From: Cyrtodaria siliqua
Taxonomy: Eukaryota; Mollusca; Bivalvia; Adapedonta; Hiatellidae
Direction: 5' to 3'
DNA length: 64,000 bases
Assembly: GCA_037043455.1 (NCBI GenBank)
Contig: JAWPHD010011293.1
Span: forward strand, 21,282 to 85,281
The notes below the pieces were generated by a model. That model was given only the letters and a program-made list of their open reading frames with translations. It had not been told where the DNA came from and did not search any database. Of the stretch, positions 1 to 11,054 are shown piece by piece; position 1 is the stretch's first letter, and every line of letters starts with the position of its first letter. A program made the translations under genes and the position numbers.

Positions 1-53
1 AGATCTTCTAAAACACAAATATACATTTAACCATTTTCTCTGTCCTGTTATAG

Positions 54-3000
54 GGGGAAGTAGACAAGCTAAAGAACCAGGGAGCAAGTGAAGATGAGCA
101 GAGGCAACTTCTCGAGCAACATGAGCGAGACCTGCAGAACCTTGTCAACAAGATTGACGCGGATAAACTACGCATGCAGAGCACACTACAGGAACGACTA
201 AAGAAGAGGAAAGAAGACAAACTGAAATCAAAGCAGACGGAACTAATCGGCAACGCCGACGAGGCCAAGAGAGAACTGGAACATAAACAACAGAGTCAGA
301 TGCAGAGGATGAAGGCTGATGAGGTAAATATAAATGCTTAGTTCTGATTGGTTGGCTGTGAGAAATAGACTGATAAGGTAAATATAAATGCTTAATTCTG
401 ATTGGTGGGCTGTGAGTAATATGCTGATGAGGTAAATATAATGCTTAATTCTGATTGGTGGACTGTGAGCAATATGCTGATGAGGTAAATATAATGCTTA
501 ATTCTGATTGGTTATGTGTGAATAATATGCTGATGAGATGAATATGGTGTTCTATGCTGATTGGATAAATTCCTAATCTGAGTGCTGATTTGATAAATTC
601 CTAATCTGATCCAGTGTCGGACCTTTTTGCTGATGTATAGTTACTATTTTATAAGACTTGAGGGTTTATTAAAGAGTACAAGAATATATTTCAAATATCA
701 AGAAGAAATGAATGCCAGCTTTCACAAAGTATACTGACAAACCTTAAGGACTGGTTAAAACAAAATAATGTGGAAATAGATTTTGAAAAGAGGTCATTTA
801 TCTTTGGAATGAAAACCAAGTGTTCTAAATCTGCATATATTGTTGGAAACAAAGTACTACTTATACTATTGTCGATGCTTAAAAAATAAACCTAGCCTAC
901 TACGCTGAAAAATAGACAACTTTTTTATAAAACAGATGAAGCAGTAGCAATACCAGAAAATAAATATGACTGTTTCTTAGGCCTCTTTTTTTTAATAACT
1001 TGGCTTACAGATTTTTTTCTGGAAAAATTACGTCAGGAGGTCGAAATAAAAATTAAATTAAAATTACTCAGGGGAAATTGAGAGAAAAAATTACAAGCAA
1101 AATGTTGACGTTTTAAGTCAAAAAGGGGAAGAGAATCAAAAATCGAACATCACTTTTCGTAGATCCCTATCGAAATCCATGTTTAATAGCGTACTTTAGA
1201 TAACTCGACACGAGTGGGAAAAAAAAACGAAACAAAAAATGGGAAACAAAATTAAAAGTACAATTTTTTTTTTTTCCAAGATGGGAAAATTAGACTCGTA
1301 ACCAAGTTATTAAAAAAAAGAGGCCTAAAAAAACATGGGAAAACTTTCATAACTTCTTAACATGAACACCTAGCAACCTTTTATATTTATTTTTTTATTT
1401 TTAAATATATATTATTAAAAAACTCATGCTGAGATGCCCCGCCCCTCCTCGTTGTTTTTTTTTCTGTTTACATCTCCCCATAGCTTAATTATAGTGAAAT
1501 TATCTATTAATAACACATACACATTTAAGTAGACTTCCACTATACTATACACTTGCCAGCAGACAATCATATTTTGTAGAGCAAAGGCAATAAAATACTG
1601 TAAATAAATTTATTTATATTGTTAAATGCATGAAATATATCTTGAGTAGTCAGTGTAAATGATTTGTGTATGTGAGAAGCAAATCTGTACATATACGTTA
1701 AGGATACAGCTATATATATAGAGGTGAGAAAACTTTATATTTTCATGAGTGAAAATAAAAATATAAAAGTTTTCTCACTTCTCGATGAAATAAAATATGT
1801 TATTCACGACAAAACAACAAATTTTCTTTTTATTTTATGATTTTACAAACAATTTTTTAGGGAAACTGCGGTAGAACAACACGGGAGGCAATTTTACTAA
1901 GCTGCTTTACACATTTTTTGCGCGACTACAAAAAAAAGTCCTAAGATATGAACAATTTGTTTAATATATTATATATTGGCAATCATTTCCTTTTAACTTT
2001 AAATCAATTTCAAATCATTGTTTGAATAGAATATACAGTTCGCAGTGTTTTTCTCTCAGCATGTTTACATTTGCATAGGAATATCTTGTGAACCATTTTA
2101 CTGTGCATCTGTGTTCGGTGTACATTTAAAAGTAGTCCCGGCAGCTACAGTGGAATAAAACTCTATATTCCACAGTGTGGAATAACACTTTTATTTTACT
2201 GATAAAATACAGTATTTCATTGCATATCATAAAATAAATATACTTATCACATAACATGTGGTATGGGAGTGTAATAACACCATTCAATATTTTCGATATT
2301 CCACTAGTGGTATAACATAATGTTAATGACGTCATGTACGTTTTCTGACGTAATGTGACGTTATAAGTTATGTAATAAATAGAATCTAACATTCGTTCTC
2401 ATTCATTATTAAATTTATTAAACTCGTTAGCAAAAATGATATAATGCTCGGCAAGAGCCTCGGATTATATCATTTTGCCAACTCGTTTAATAAATTCAAT
2501 AATGAATGAGTACTCATGTAAGATCCTATATATATATATACATTGTATACAAAAAAAAAGAAGAAAAAAGAAAAGAAGAAATATAGCATTTTTGATGTTT
2601 TCTGAAAATAATTTCAAATTGACAAACAAGTTCTTTCTTTTGGTATATAATTCACCACTAAATATCTGAAAAAGACTTATATAAATAATTTTGTGAGAAG
2701 CAATTAGATTTTTAATTCATCTTTTAAAGTCACAGGTAATAGCAATTGAATATTATACAATATATTATTAACATGTATATTAAGTACATTGCCTCCTAAT
2801 TATTTACTTCTATTACTCTATAATGAAATTTAAATATTATGACATTGTACCATACTAGGCCCTGACCCTGAATGAAGCACTGAACATCGACTCAGCCAAT
2901 TCCCGTTCGGAAACCCGCCCACAGTCTCCGACGTCCCGCACTGTTGATGAAGAGGAGAGTAGCAGTCCGGACCTGCCACCCACATTCAACATGACTACCC

Positions 3001-6000
3001 CACTGAACGAGGCCGAACTGATGGCACTTTTGATGGCATCCCCACTCTACCAGAAACTTGAAAATATCAAGACACAAATTGAGAAGGGGGCCCATAAAGG
3101 GGATGGCAAGGGAAAAATTGACAGTATGTTATCTTCCAATATATATATTTCCTGTCAATAATAAAAAAATAAAAAATCCTACGGTTCAAAATGCAAAGCA
3201 GGGCATCGTTGTACCATAGACACATTTTCAAATTCAGTTTGAAAACCGTGTTAAATTGTACAAGTATATGACTGATTTATGAGCTGCATTCATGTGTACA
3301 TGTTGTGGCAGTTGAAAATCTCCATCAGGCACATGATAATGGATTCAGGGCTGTTCCATTAACACATACACTGGACCCCAGGAAGGCAGTTTTGAAAATG
3401 AACACCCACCCATAGATGCATAATTGGGTTTAAAGAATCAGATTTCCTAAAACAGGGTTCACCCATAGAAGTTTATTAAAATGCCTTCCTGGGGTCCCGT
3501 GTATGTTTTAATGGATTAGCCCTCATGAGATAAAAGTGCTTGTAGTATTATTAAATAATCTGATAAAAAATTTGGAACATTTAGTTGATTTTTCTTTGAA
3601 AATTGGACTATAAATAAAGGGTTTGTTGTATATTGAAAACATTTCCTGCAGCAGTTTATTTTGGCAGCCATCTTGGATTATGACAATTTATGAAAAATTT
3701 GAAATATATCATTTTGAACCGTGTACACAACAACAAAATGAACATTAAGTATCAATATGTTAGTGAAATAAATGTTATTATTTTACCAGTTCGGTTTGGA
3801 TTTTATTGCTTTATAATATTATGTAGTTTTTTCTTATAAATAATAATAAACTTTCAAACTTACACTCCAGTACTGATTGGGGGCCACTTTCCGTCACTTA
3901 TGTAAACATAGCATCCCTGACGCCATATAAGGAAGTAAACACACTTTTCGGAGAAATCCCTTTCGTTTTTGTACCGCTTATTTACTTTTTGGTTGTTTCT
4001 TCTGTTTTCTATCTTCAGTGCTAAACGTCTGTCAATAAGAAACATCACGTACGTAATGGAGACTGGGAAACGTACTACTTTATGGAGAAAAACTTGTTTG
4101 CTTTTAAAAATCAACAAGGAAAATGGGTGTTTGGTTACTTTTTAGAAAATATTTTTAGCAAACTCTGGGACTAATGTCAAAAATTGCTGAGCCTCTCACT
4201 CATTCTTACACAGTCTAATTTTTGACATTCATATCTAAAATCTCTCAAAAGCATGATGAGATGCATTCAAGATGTAAATAACAGTTACAGAAGACAGTTA
4301 CAGCCCAAAAATAACTGGAAAATGCGCTAAAATATCAGTTTTAGTGGGAGGGGAAATTAGCACGTATAAAATGGTCTCAATCTAAATAGACCTATTGCGA
4401 GGCTAATAAAGTTCTCTACTTTCCAGGTGATGGTTTCCAGGAAGCCAAGGATTCTCAGTGGACCAGTGATTCTAAACTTGAACCCATTGACTTAAATAAG
4501 CTAGATGCCCGCAAATTCATTGTGTACAAGTTTGGATGTTTCGTTTCGGAGCTGGTTGGGGCTCACTGCCAGCATGCACCAGTGACGTTACTCCTCGCCG
4601 ACAAGATCCCACCCAATGATAGACTAGCACGCAACCAGTACAGAAACTCCTTCTTTTTCGATGCAAACAACAACATTTTGTACGTGCGCACGGCCAGATT
4701 GGAAACTGTGGGAGAGTTTGTCATTGTGCTCGTGCATACCCTGGCACACATAAAGTCAGGTGGGTAAATAGTAAGAGAGATGTGCGTCTTTATGCAACCT
4801 GGTGACTGTTGCATGGTTATAACGGTATTTTCCACTGTGTTTTAGTACCTGCATGCCTAACCTAATAATTGTATTCAAGTACTGAAATATACGAGTTTCT
4901 GATATTTTGTATATTCATCCAAGGTTAAGTCCATGATATTGCTGCCGTCCAGCTACATGACCACCCTGGCTATAACTTGGTATCACATGTTTATTTTTAT
5001 AAAAGCTACAGCTGACAAAATCCTCCTAAAACATCGGTCGGTGATTTTTAAAATAGTTTCCTTAAAAAGTTTCCTTTCATAAATGTCTTACAATTACTTT
5101 CTATACACATCATGTTTCATACTTCACCAGGTGATTTGAGAGATGATCACAGTCCCACCTTCCTTCATGAATATCACCGCGCCCTCGCTGTTGTTGCCGA
5201 CGACCTGTTCTTCGCAAGATTCCGCAAATCCACAGCGGGCTCGATCAAAAATGAGCCAAGTGTTGATGGCGCTTTAAGACTGCTCCAGCAGATGTTTGGC
5301 GACTGTCATACCGAGGATGAAAAGGTCAAGATGGTGGATGACCTTCTGGATGTCAAGTTGCTACCTGCAACCAACATGGAAGGCGTTCATTTCAATTCAG
5401 AACGATTGAAGGAGAGGTAATCATGCCTGGGATCATTTATATTTTCATTCAAAATTGTTTAAATATTGTTTAACTGGATTCATGGATATACTCAGATACT
5501 ATTTTAGATAGATTTATTGATCAAAGTGCTTCTACTAAATCGTTTAAAATGGAATCTTTTTAACATTTTTGGTTGGTTGAATTGTTTTGTGCGTCATTTC
5601 CAGCATATTTTAGGCTATATATAACAGTCAGTATTTTTAGTGGTGGAGGCAGACCACCCACTTCTTCAAATAAGGGTCGCCATCCATAAGAATCGACATT
5701 TTCTCACTTACAAGCTGAGGTCTCGTTCGGTTTCGAACCCACAGCGGTGAGAGGCAGAAAGGTTTCAAACTCAACAACTTTACCATTCCAAATAAAACCG
5801 GACATTAAATACTCAGATAGTAAATCATAGTACAGTACTTTCAATGAAGCACTGTTATAATATTTAGACACATGGGTATTAATCCCACATTCAGGTTTTG
5901 ATTTGCTTAAGTTGATTTATTCAACATTTTAGTAGCTTTTTAACTTTTAGCAAATTGTCCATTAAATTATGATGTAATTATGATCTTATGTTAAATAATA

Positions 6001-7801
6001 TTTAATTTTTCACAGATTATCCAAGTACTCTGGTTTCTCGATGACCAACAAGTTACATACGATGCTGGGAAGCATGGAAGACAAAGTGAAGCAGTCAAAG
6101 ATGCAGGGAACCAGTCACAGAGTGGACACCAGTCTGCTCACACTCAGCCACAAATACTCACCAAACAGTAATATATTAATTTTATTATTATAACTCATTG
6201 AAATAGTTCATTTTTGTGGGTATTTATTTTTGTGTCTCTTCTGTATAGATTCTGGGGATTTGAGCATGTTTAGTTCTGTTTGTAGTTCATCCCCTCATTT
6301 AGGGAACAATCGAGTGTGGACTAATCGGTAAGAGGATCATTTAATAGGGTTGCTATTTATAAAGAATATCACCTTGTGTGAGACTTTTCACAATTGACAT
6401 TCTTCTATTTTATGATTAATCTGATAATTGATTTAAAAAATCTGTGAAATTGGTTTAAATCTAAGTTTTATTAGGCCATCATGTTAACAAACAATTAACA
6501 GTTAATGAAACATGCGCCAATGACAAAATGTTATGAAATCATTACACTTTCCTGATACCACACATGTTGCATATATTGCCCAGGTGACAGACATTGACTT
6601 ACCTGTGTGACAAACCTGTAAAATTTATCTTTTTAATATATGCTTTAAAATAGAATAAAAATTACGGTACTAATAAATTAATAATCTTGTATTTTGCTTC
6701 AGAATCTTTATATTTACCTGGTTTTGTATCAGATTGTTGGAAATTTGTTTTATAAATACAATATTTACTAGTATACTTTTCTGCCAAAATATTATACTGT
6801 GTTCAATATTTTCATAGCACCAACTCCGATGAACAGGAAGTTGCCTCTGCGATTTGTTACGGCCAACATGACTGGTCACGCCCTCTGGCAAACATTTGCC
6901 AACTACGCAGAAAATGACGACAAAGAGGATGATGGCATGCCATCACCTGTAAGTACATGTAACTGTCTGTCCATCCATCCATCTGGTTTCCGTCCATTTG
7001 TCACTTCTTATTTGGATGTTATTGACCACCTCTGCCTGTAAATAATCTTCCATGTCTGCTTGAATTTCCACATGCCAGGAAAAAACAAATCAATTTCACT
7101 ACCTTTTTTTTAAATTTCCATTAGCATAGCCATAATAAATTTGTTTGTGATAATTATTTTGCTTTTATAATTAAACTATGCACAATAATTTTGTTATAAT
7201 TTGGATTTTACCTCGTACAATTAAAACAGATGTTGCTTGCACATTTTTAACCCTTAACCCGCTAAGCACGACTGTAATAGCCTTTGCATCCATTGTAAAC
7301 CCAGATCAGCCTGCGTCACATAAATGGAATGATCTTAATTCAAAGAAAGAACAGTCCATTATATATGTGTAGTGGGTTAAGGGTTAACAATTCTGTTTTT
7401 TTATATGAAACTATAATCCTCTGAGAATAACAATTCCAGAGAAATGCAGAGCATGCTTTGCTTTCTAACATCACCGAATAAACTTGATAGTAAAAGGCAC
7501 AGACATAACATACTCTATGTATCTATCTCTGCAGAAATCTGCAGAGGACAAGTATGACGACCTGTGCTCAGACTTTACCGATGTCAACAAATCCATTCTC
7601 GAGGTGAAAGACAAATTAAAAGAACTCACAGATGAGACTAACACACAGGCCAATCTTGCAGAGAATTCGAAGGGCAAAGGTCAAAAGTCGAGGATGGAGA
7701 TAATGGCGCCTGCAACGGAGAAGTTGGCCGAGCTGAGGGCTGAGCTTACAAAATTGGAAATGGAGAAGAAACAAATTATGGACAAAATGCAGGAAGTTTG
7801 A
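54..7801 (+). CDS. 3' portion of a large coiled-coil protein gene (8 exons visible)
   Basis: Exons with GT-AG borders and matching phases: 54-323, 2859-3123, 4427-4759, 5131-5416, 6016-6167, 6818-6948 and 7535-7801 (TGA at 7799-7801). An eighth, optional exon is described at 6249-6327. The gene enters from the left edge, so the N terminus is missing. Seen in the translation: exon 1 is a 90-residue charged coiled coil (Glu/Lys/Gln/Arg rich, no proline). Exon 2 is a Ser/Pro/acidic linker. Exons 3 and 4 form a hydrophobic, globular-looking segment with conserved-looking Cys and His residues. The last exon returns to a heptad-like charged helix. There is no signal peptide or membrane segment in the visible part. 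The family is not recognised; bivalve genomes hold many large proteins of this build with names such as trichohyalin-like, which carry no functional meaning. Exon structure is confident, function is unknown. Confidence 0.85.
315..540 (+). repeat. Minisatellite made from a 5' splice site (about 53 bp x 5)
   Basis: The exon end GCTGATGAG|GTAAAT (splice at 323/324) is repeated downstream at about 368, 423, 476 and 529. Each copy is followed by 'ataaTGCTTAaTTCTGATTGGT' with small changes. The copies at 423 and 476 keep an intact GATGAG|GTAAAT donor. The copies at 368 and 529 carry point changes. The array therefore starts inside the exon and extends into the intron. Confidence 0.85.
541..2858. 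other. Intron with AT-rich repeats and hairpins
   Basis: Very AT-rich with homopolymer runs. A palindrome at about 1721-1786 has arms around GTGAGAAAACTTTATATTTT and its inverse. A long hairpin lies at 2397-2511 (own entry). 2126-2392 holds short inverted pieces around 'TATTCCAC'. No coding exon seen. Confidence 0.6.
2397..2511. repeat. Long near-perfect inverted repeat (about 48-bp arms)
   Basis: The left arm runs ATTCATTATTAAATTTATT to ATGATATAATGCTCGGC. The right arm is its reverse complement, ending AATAAATTCAATAATGAAT. The loop is about 7 bp (AAGAGCC). Only a few mismatches are seen. It looks like a small foldback MITE inside an intron of the coiled-coil gene. Confidence 0.75.
3124..4426. 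other. Intron with dispersed repeats
   Basis: AT-rich intron. An open minus-strand frame at 3860-4117 overlaps a sequence that reads like a dispersed repeat (GTAAACATAGCATCCCTGACG and following bases) and lacks the amino-acid texture of an exon. No gene supported. Confidence 0.5.
4427..5416 (+). CDS. Globular core of the coiled-coil protein (two exons, HTLAH motif)
   Basis: Exons 4427-4759 and 5131-5416 join in phase 1 through a Gly codon (G|GT). Together they encode about 205 residues unlike the flanking coiled coils: alternating hydrophobic strands, a YKFGCF segment, an asparagine-rich turn and then VLVHTLAHIKSGD. The HTLAH stretch puts two histidines four apart at the end of a hydrophobic helix, as in zincin peptidases. 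The catalytic Glu of HExxH is replaced, so I do not call a peptidase. The segment goes on with a DDHSP stretch and an Asp/Phe-rich helix. This is the best part of the gene for a structure-based search. Confidence 0.7.
5603..5800 (-). mobile_element. tRNA-derived SINE, family A copy 1
   Basis: Shares 'GGTGGAGGCAGACCACCCAC' and 'GCCATCCATAAGAATCGACA' with copies at 15859-16030 and 41285-41425. A B-box-like GGGTTCGAAACC reads on the minus strand near 5735-5750. The opposite end carries the shared GGCTATATATA...GTC sequence. It sits in an intron of the coiled-coil gene. Confidence 0.65.
6249..6327 (+). CDS. Possible frameshifting cassette exon
   Basis: A 79-nt stretch open in the phase left by the preceding exon (6016-6167). 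It has a pyrimidine-rich acceptor (TGTATAG) and a strong donor (TCG|GTAAGA). Its length is not a multiple of three. If included, exon 6818-6948 is read in another frame and stops after about 33 codons (TGA near 6913). If skipped, the main frame is preserved (A|CA = Thr). It could be a regulated exon giving a short C terminus or nonsense-mediated decay, or a chance match. The upstream intron would be only 81 nt. Confidence 0.3.
7247..7387. mobile_element. TTAA-ended MITE, copy 1
   Basis: The ends are TTAACCCTTAACCCGCTAAG and, reverse complemented, TTAACCCTTAACCCACTACA, so the inverted repeat is almost perfect over about 18 bp. The interior holds CCAGATCAGCCTGCG and 'TTCAAAGAAAGAACAGTCC', shared with the copies at 10869-11031 and 21815-22017. 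It lies in the last intron of the coiled-coil gene. Confidence 0.8.
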
Positions 7802-8310
7802 AAGCGTCTGTGATAACTTATTTTGATAATAAGGGGAGATAACTACAGTCGTATAATATAAACTGTAGAATCTTCATAAACAGAATGATGAGGGAAAAAA
7901 ACAGTTTTTCAATTGGACAAAATTATGAAGTGATTTCCAAATTTCCAAAACAGCAATTGTGACTTTTTACGGGATCATACTTAGAGTAAATGACAGTTTA
8001 TCACAATAATACGAATACGTTGACATCACTATGCAATAAAAATTCTACTAACGGGCAAGTGGTAGAATTTTTAGCTTTGACAGCTATTTTGTATGAAATA
8101 ATTTTACAAATATATGTGAAAGTTACTTTTTCTTTCTGCTCACGCATCATGTTATATACACTTTTTCATTAAATGTAGGTTTATTTGAATTGTTTTCATC
8201 AAACTTAATATATAAGAATTTATTAATTTACCTTTTCACATGCTCATTAATTACTAACAGGTGCAATGTCGTTATCGATGATTCTCATTGTTCTATGAGA
8301 AGAATAAAGC
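7802..8310 (+). other. 3' UTR of the coiled-coil gene
   Basis: AT-rich sequence after the TGA at 7799-7801. Candidate polyadenylation signals are AATAAA near 8034 and AATAAA near 8303 (in GAAGAATAAAGCC). No other coding sequence is supported here. Confidence 0.5.
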
Positions 8311-10868
8311 CGTAGTTTCATCACCGGACCCTTCAGGTCTGGACCCTTCTGGAACAATTTTAACAAATTGTGCATTTATTATTTTGTACATAATATTTCA
8401 TTTTGTCTTCATAATTTTTTCAGAATTGCTTCAGCTCTTTATCGAGGCATAAATTCCGTCCAGCCGTTATACATTCCATGCTATTTAATTCCATATCATT
8501 CCGTCCACCGGCACTCCTATAGTTTCAATTTCATTAATGTTTTCTGTAGATATAGTTAAAAATATTTATGTTTATTTATATGAATATTTATAATCTGACC
8601 TTTCCGTACTTATATTACCTATGTAATTTTTGTGATATAAACATGCAGTAAAAACTGTTTGTTCTTTTGTGACACAAAAACTGTTTTTTGTTGAATGTGT
8701 TATCATGCAATCAGAAGGCCTGTGATATTTTTGTTGTCATGGATATTGTTTTATCTATAAATACATGTGAGTGCTTAAAGTTGACTTTATTCATTACGAA
8801 AACATAAAAACATACCTGCCCAATGTTCCGCTTTTTTCTGAAAATCTCCCGAATTTGGAGTGTGACCCTTTCCAAATTGTTGTGGTCCATAGCAATCCTC
8901 GCTCTTTCCGTGATGGTTCTGTCTGATGTCTGCCAAATACTTGCAATTATTATTTATTATTCGTTGCACTTTTACCAACAACTAGAGAAGCCATTCAAGC
9001 AGGAAGAGTGGATCAGCTTGTATGATTAGAGTAACCAGAACTATGGTTTAACAGTTACGTGTGACTCGTCACTTTCAAAAGGCTAAAACTAAAGTTTCTT
9101 TTCTTCCTTTTCGTCCAACCTTCAATCATTTTCTTTCCTAGACATCAACAATTGGCAAATTTTGTCAGCAATGGAAAAAAAAAATCAGCGTTATATTTAA
9201 TTCATAATTTTCTATTGCTGAGATGTTGATAGTTTACCTTATTTTCAGTAGGTGATAACATTTGTGTTGCTCTGTGTTTATCCTCAAGGTTCTATAGTAA
9301 AATAAAAAAATCTTCGGCAGAGTACAAAGAAGTTAATTGTCAAGATTCGCTTTTGAAAGATAAATATATTCAATCAGTTTGCATAAATGTGAAAAGAATC
9401 ACACTGTCAGTACCTTAATTTTTCCAGTAAACTTGGATGAACATCTACAATAAAGCCCGAGTCTATCACCTACCAAAATGTAGAGGTGTGCCAAGATTTC
9501 TTGTTACTGATTGGTCAGTCTGTCTCAAAATTATGAATACACACATACCGTAGAGGATTGATCGTGTCTTTAAGTGAAACGTATATTTTTAATTTCTCAT
9601 TGTAAGGTTTCATTATAATATATTAATTCATTATAAAGTTAAATGTTACTCATTTATGTTTGCTTTGTTTTGCACTTGTCATTGAAGAAAGAAATGTGTC
9701 ACGATGTTACATGTATATTTTTGTATATCTGCACTCCATGTTAACATGTGTATTTTTGTAAATGCAAACTTCTATTTTTATAACTACATTGTATAATGCA
9801 TTGTTAACTGAAATGCTGATATAGCTTTCTAGGTCATTGTGGAAATGTTGTTTTTCATTTTGTAGAAAATTGTTTTTATTTGAAGAAATAAACATGCACA
9901 AAATAAACACAGCCATGGGACAAAAGGGGAATTAAGCAAAAAAATAAATACACTTAAGATGACGCTTATAAGTGACATTTTATTTCATATCTTTTAAATG
10001 AGAATGCACACTTTTTACAAAAAATAATCAATCTGTTTTTAACAGATTCATCAAATAAAATTGAAAATAAATAATCAATTTGATTATCAGATTACATTCA
10101 GTCAGCGGTGACTGTGTTCAAGTATGTGTTAACAATTTGAGGAAATACATCAATTTAAGGAAATTGTGATGAAAAATACATGTTTTAATGGCATTTAAAA
10201 TCAGGGTTCTTATAAGCATTGTCTAGTGTATTTAATATAATATTTCAAATTAAAATAAGTCTAATCATATCAAGACATAACGATGTTGTCCATGTATCGA
10301 GGGTGAACGTGAAACCATTGTATCTTATTCTTTATTTACATACGGTTATTATAGTTTTGCGTTTGCTGGTGGGTATGTTTCTGTAACAGTTTAATAGCAC
10401 TTGGTCCTACTTTTACTTTGATCCATTTGCAAAATGAATGAATATTGGAAATTAAATAAAATGCACCCATTTTATTTTAAAAACGTGTTTTTTTTTGCAT
10501 ATATATGAAAATGGTTTTTTGTTTTTTTTAATTTTCTACATTAATTTCCTCCAGTATTAAAACAGTTCCAGGAAATGATTTGTCAGATTTGTTTATTCGT
10601 GCATGTTTATTGTTCATAACTTGAAACGTGTACTTCCACTAGCATTAATTAATATCCAGCACTGTCTCGCCCATTATGTATATTTTGCCATGTTTTACTT
10701 TTTCTTGACTGTTGCTCATAAATCTACAATTTAACTTTGAGTTTGTCTTTTTTCTTTGTCACCATATATACATGTTATTTTATGACATACCAGTCTTGAA
10801 AAGAGTAGAGACGAGTACTTCTGCTGTAAGAGACGGTGATTTATAGAGTATTCAAGTAGTCTACTAAT
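8311..10868. other. Intergenic AT-rich region
   Basis: No exon found. 8800-8960 holds a sequence opening 'catacctgcc' that looks like a dispersed repeat. 9455-9545 ('cctaccaaaatgtagaggtg', then 'ctgattggtcag') is a diverged relative of 59915-60000. Open frames here are short and compositionally like non-coding DNA. Confidence 0.5.
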
Positions 10869-11031
10869 TTAACCCTTAACCCGCTACATACATATAATGG
10901 ACTGTTCTTTCTTTGAATTAAAACCATTCCATTTATGTGACAAAGGGGTGTTTTGGGGAAAATGATGATCAGCAGCCACACAATGGATGCAAAGGCTGTT
11001 ATAGTCATGCTTAGCGGCTTAATGGTTGAAA
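10869..11031. mobile_element. TTAA-ended MITE, copy 2
   Basis: Begins TTAACCCTTAACCCGCTACA and ends in a diverged inverse (GCTTAGCGGCTTAATGGTTGAA). It lies in the opposite orientation to copy 1, with the shared core 'TTCTTTCTTTGAATTAAAACC' and 'GGATGCAAAGGCTGTTATAG'. Confidence 0.75.
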
Positions 11032-11054
11032 CAACCAGATGCATACATCCATGT

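Noticed and set aside
8..268. 86-codon minus-strand frame
   Set aside because: It is the antisense of the first visible exon of the coiled-coil gene; its Ser/Cys/Leu-rich text is the usual complement of Glu/Lys-rich coding.
3860..4117. Minus-strand intronic gene
   Set aside because: Single short frame with repeat-like text, no splice partners and no domain.
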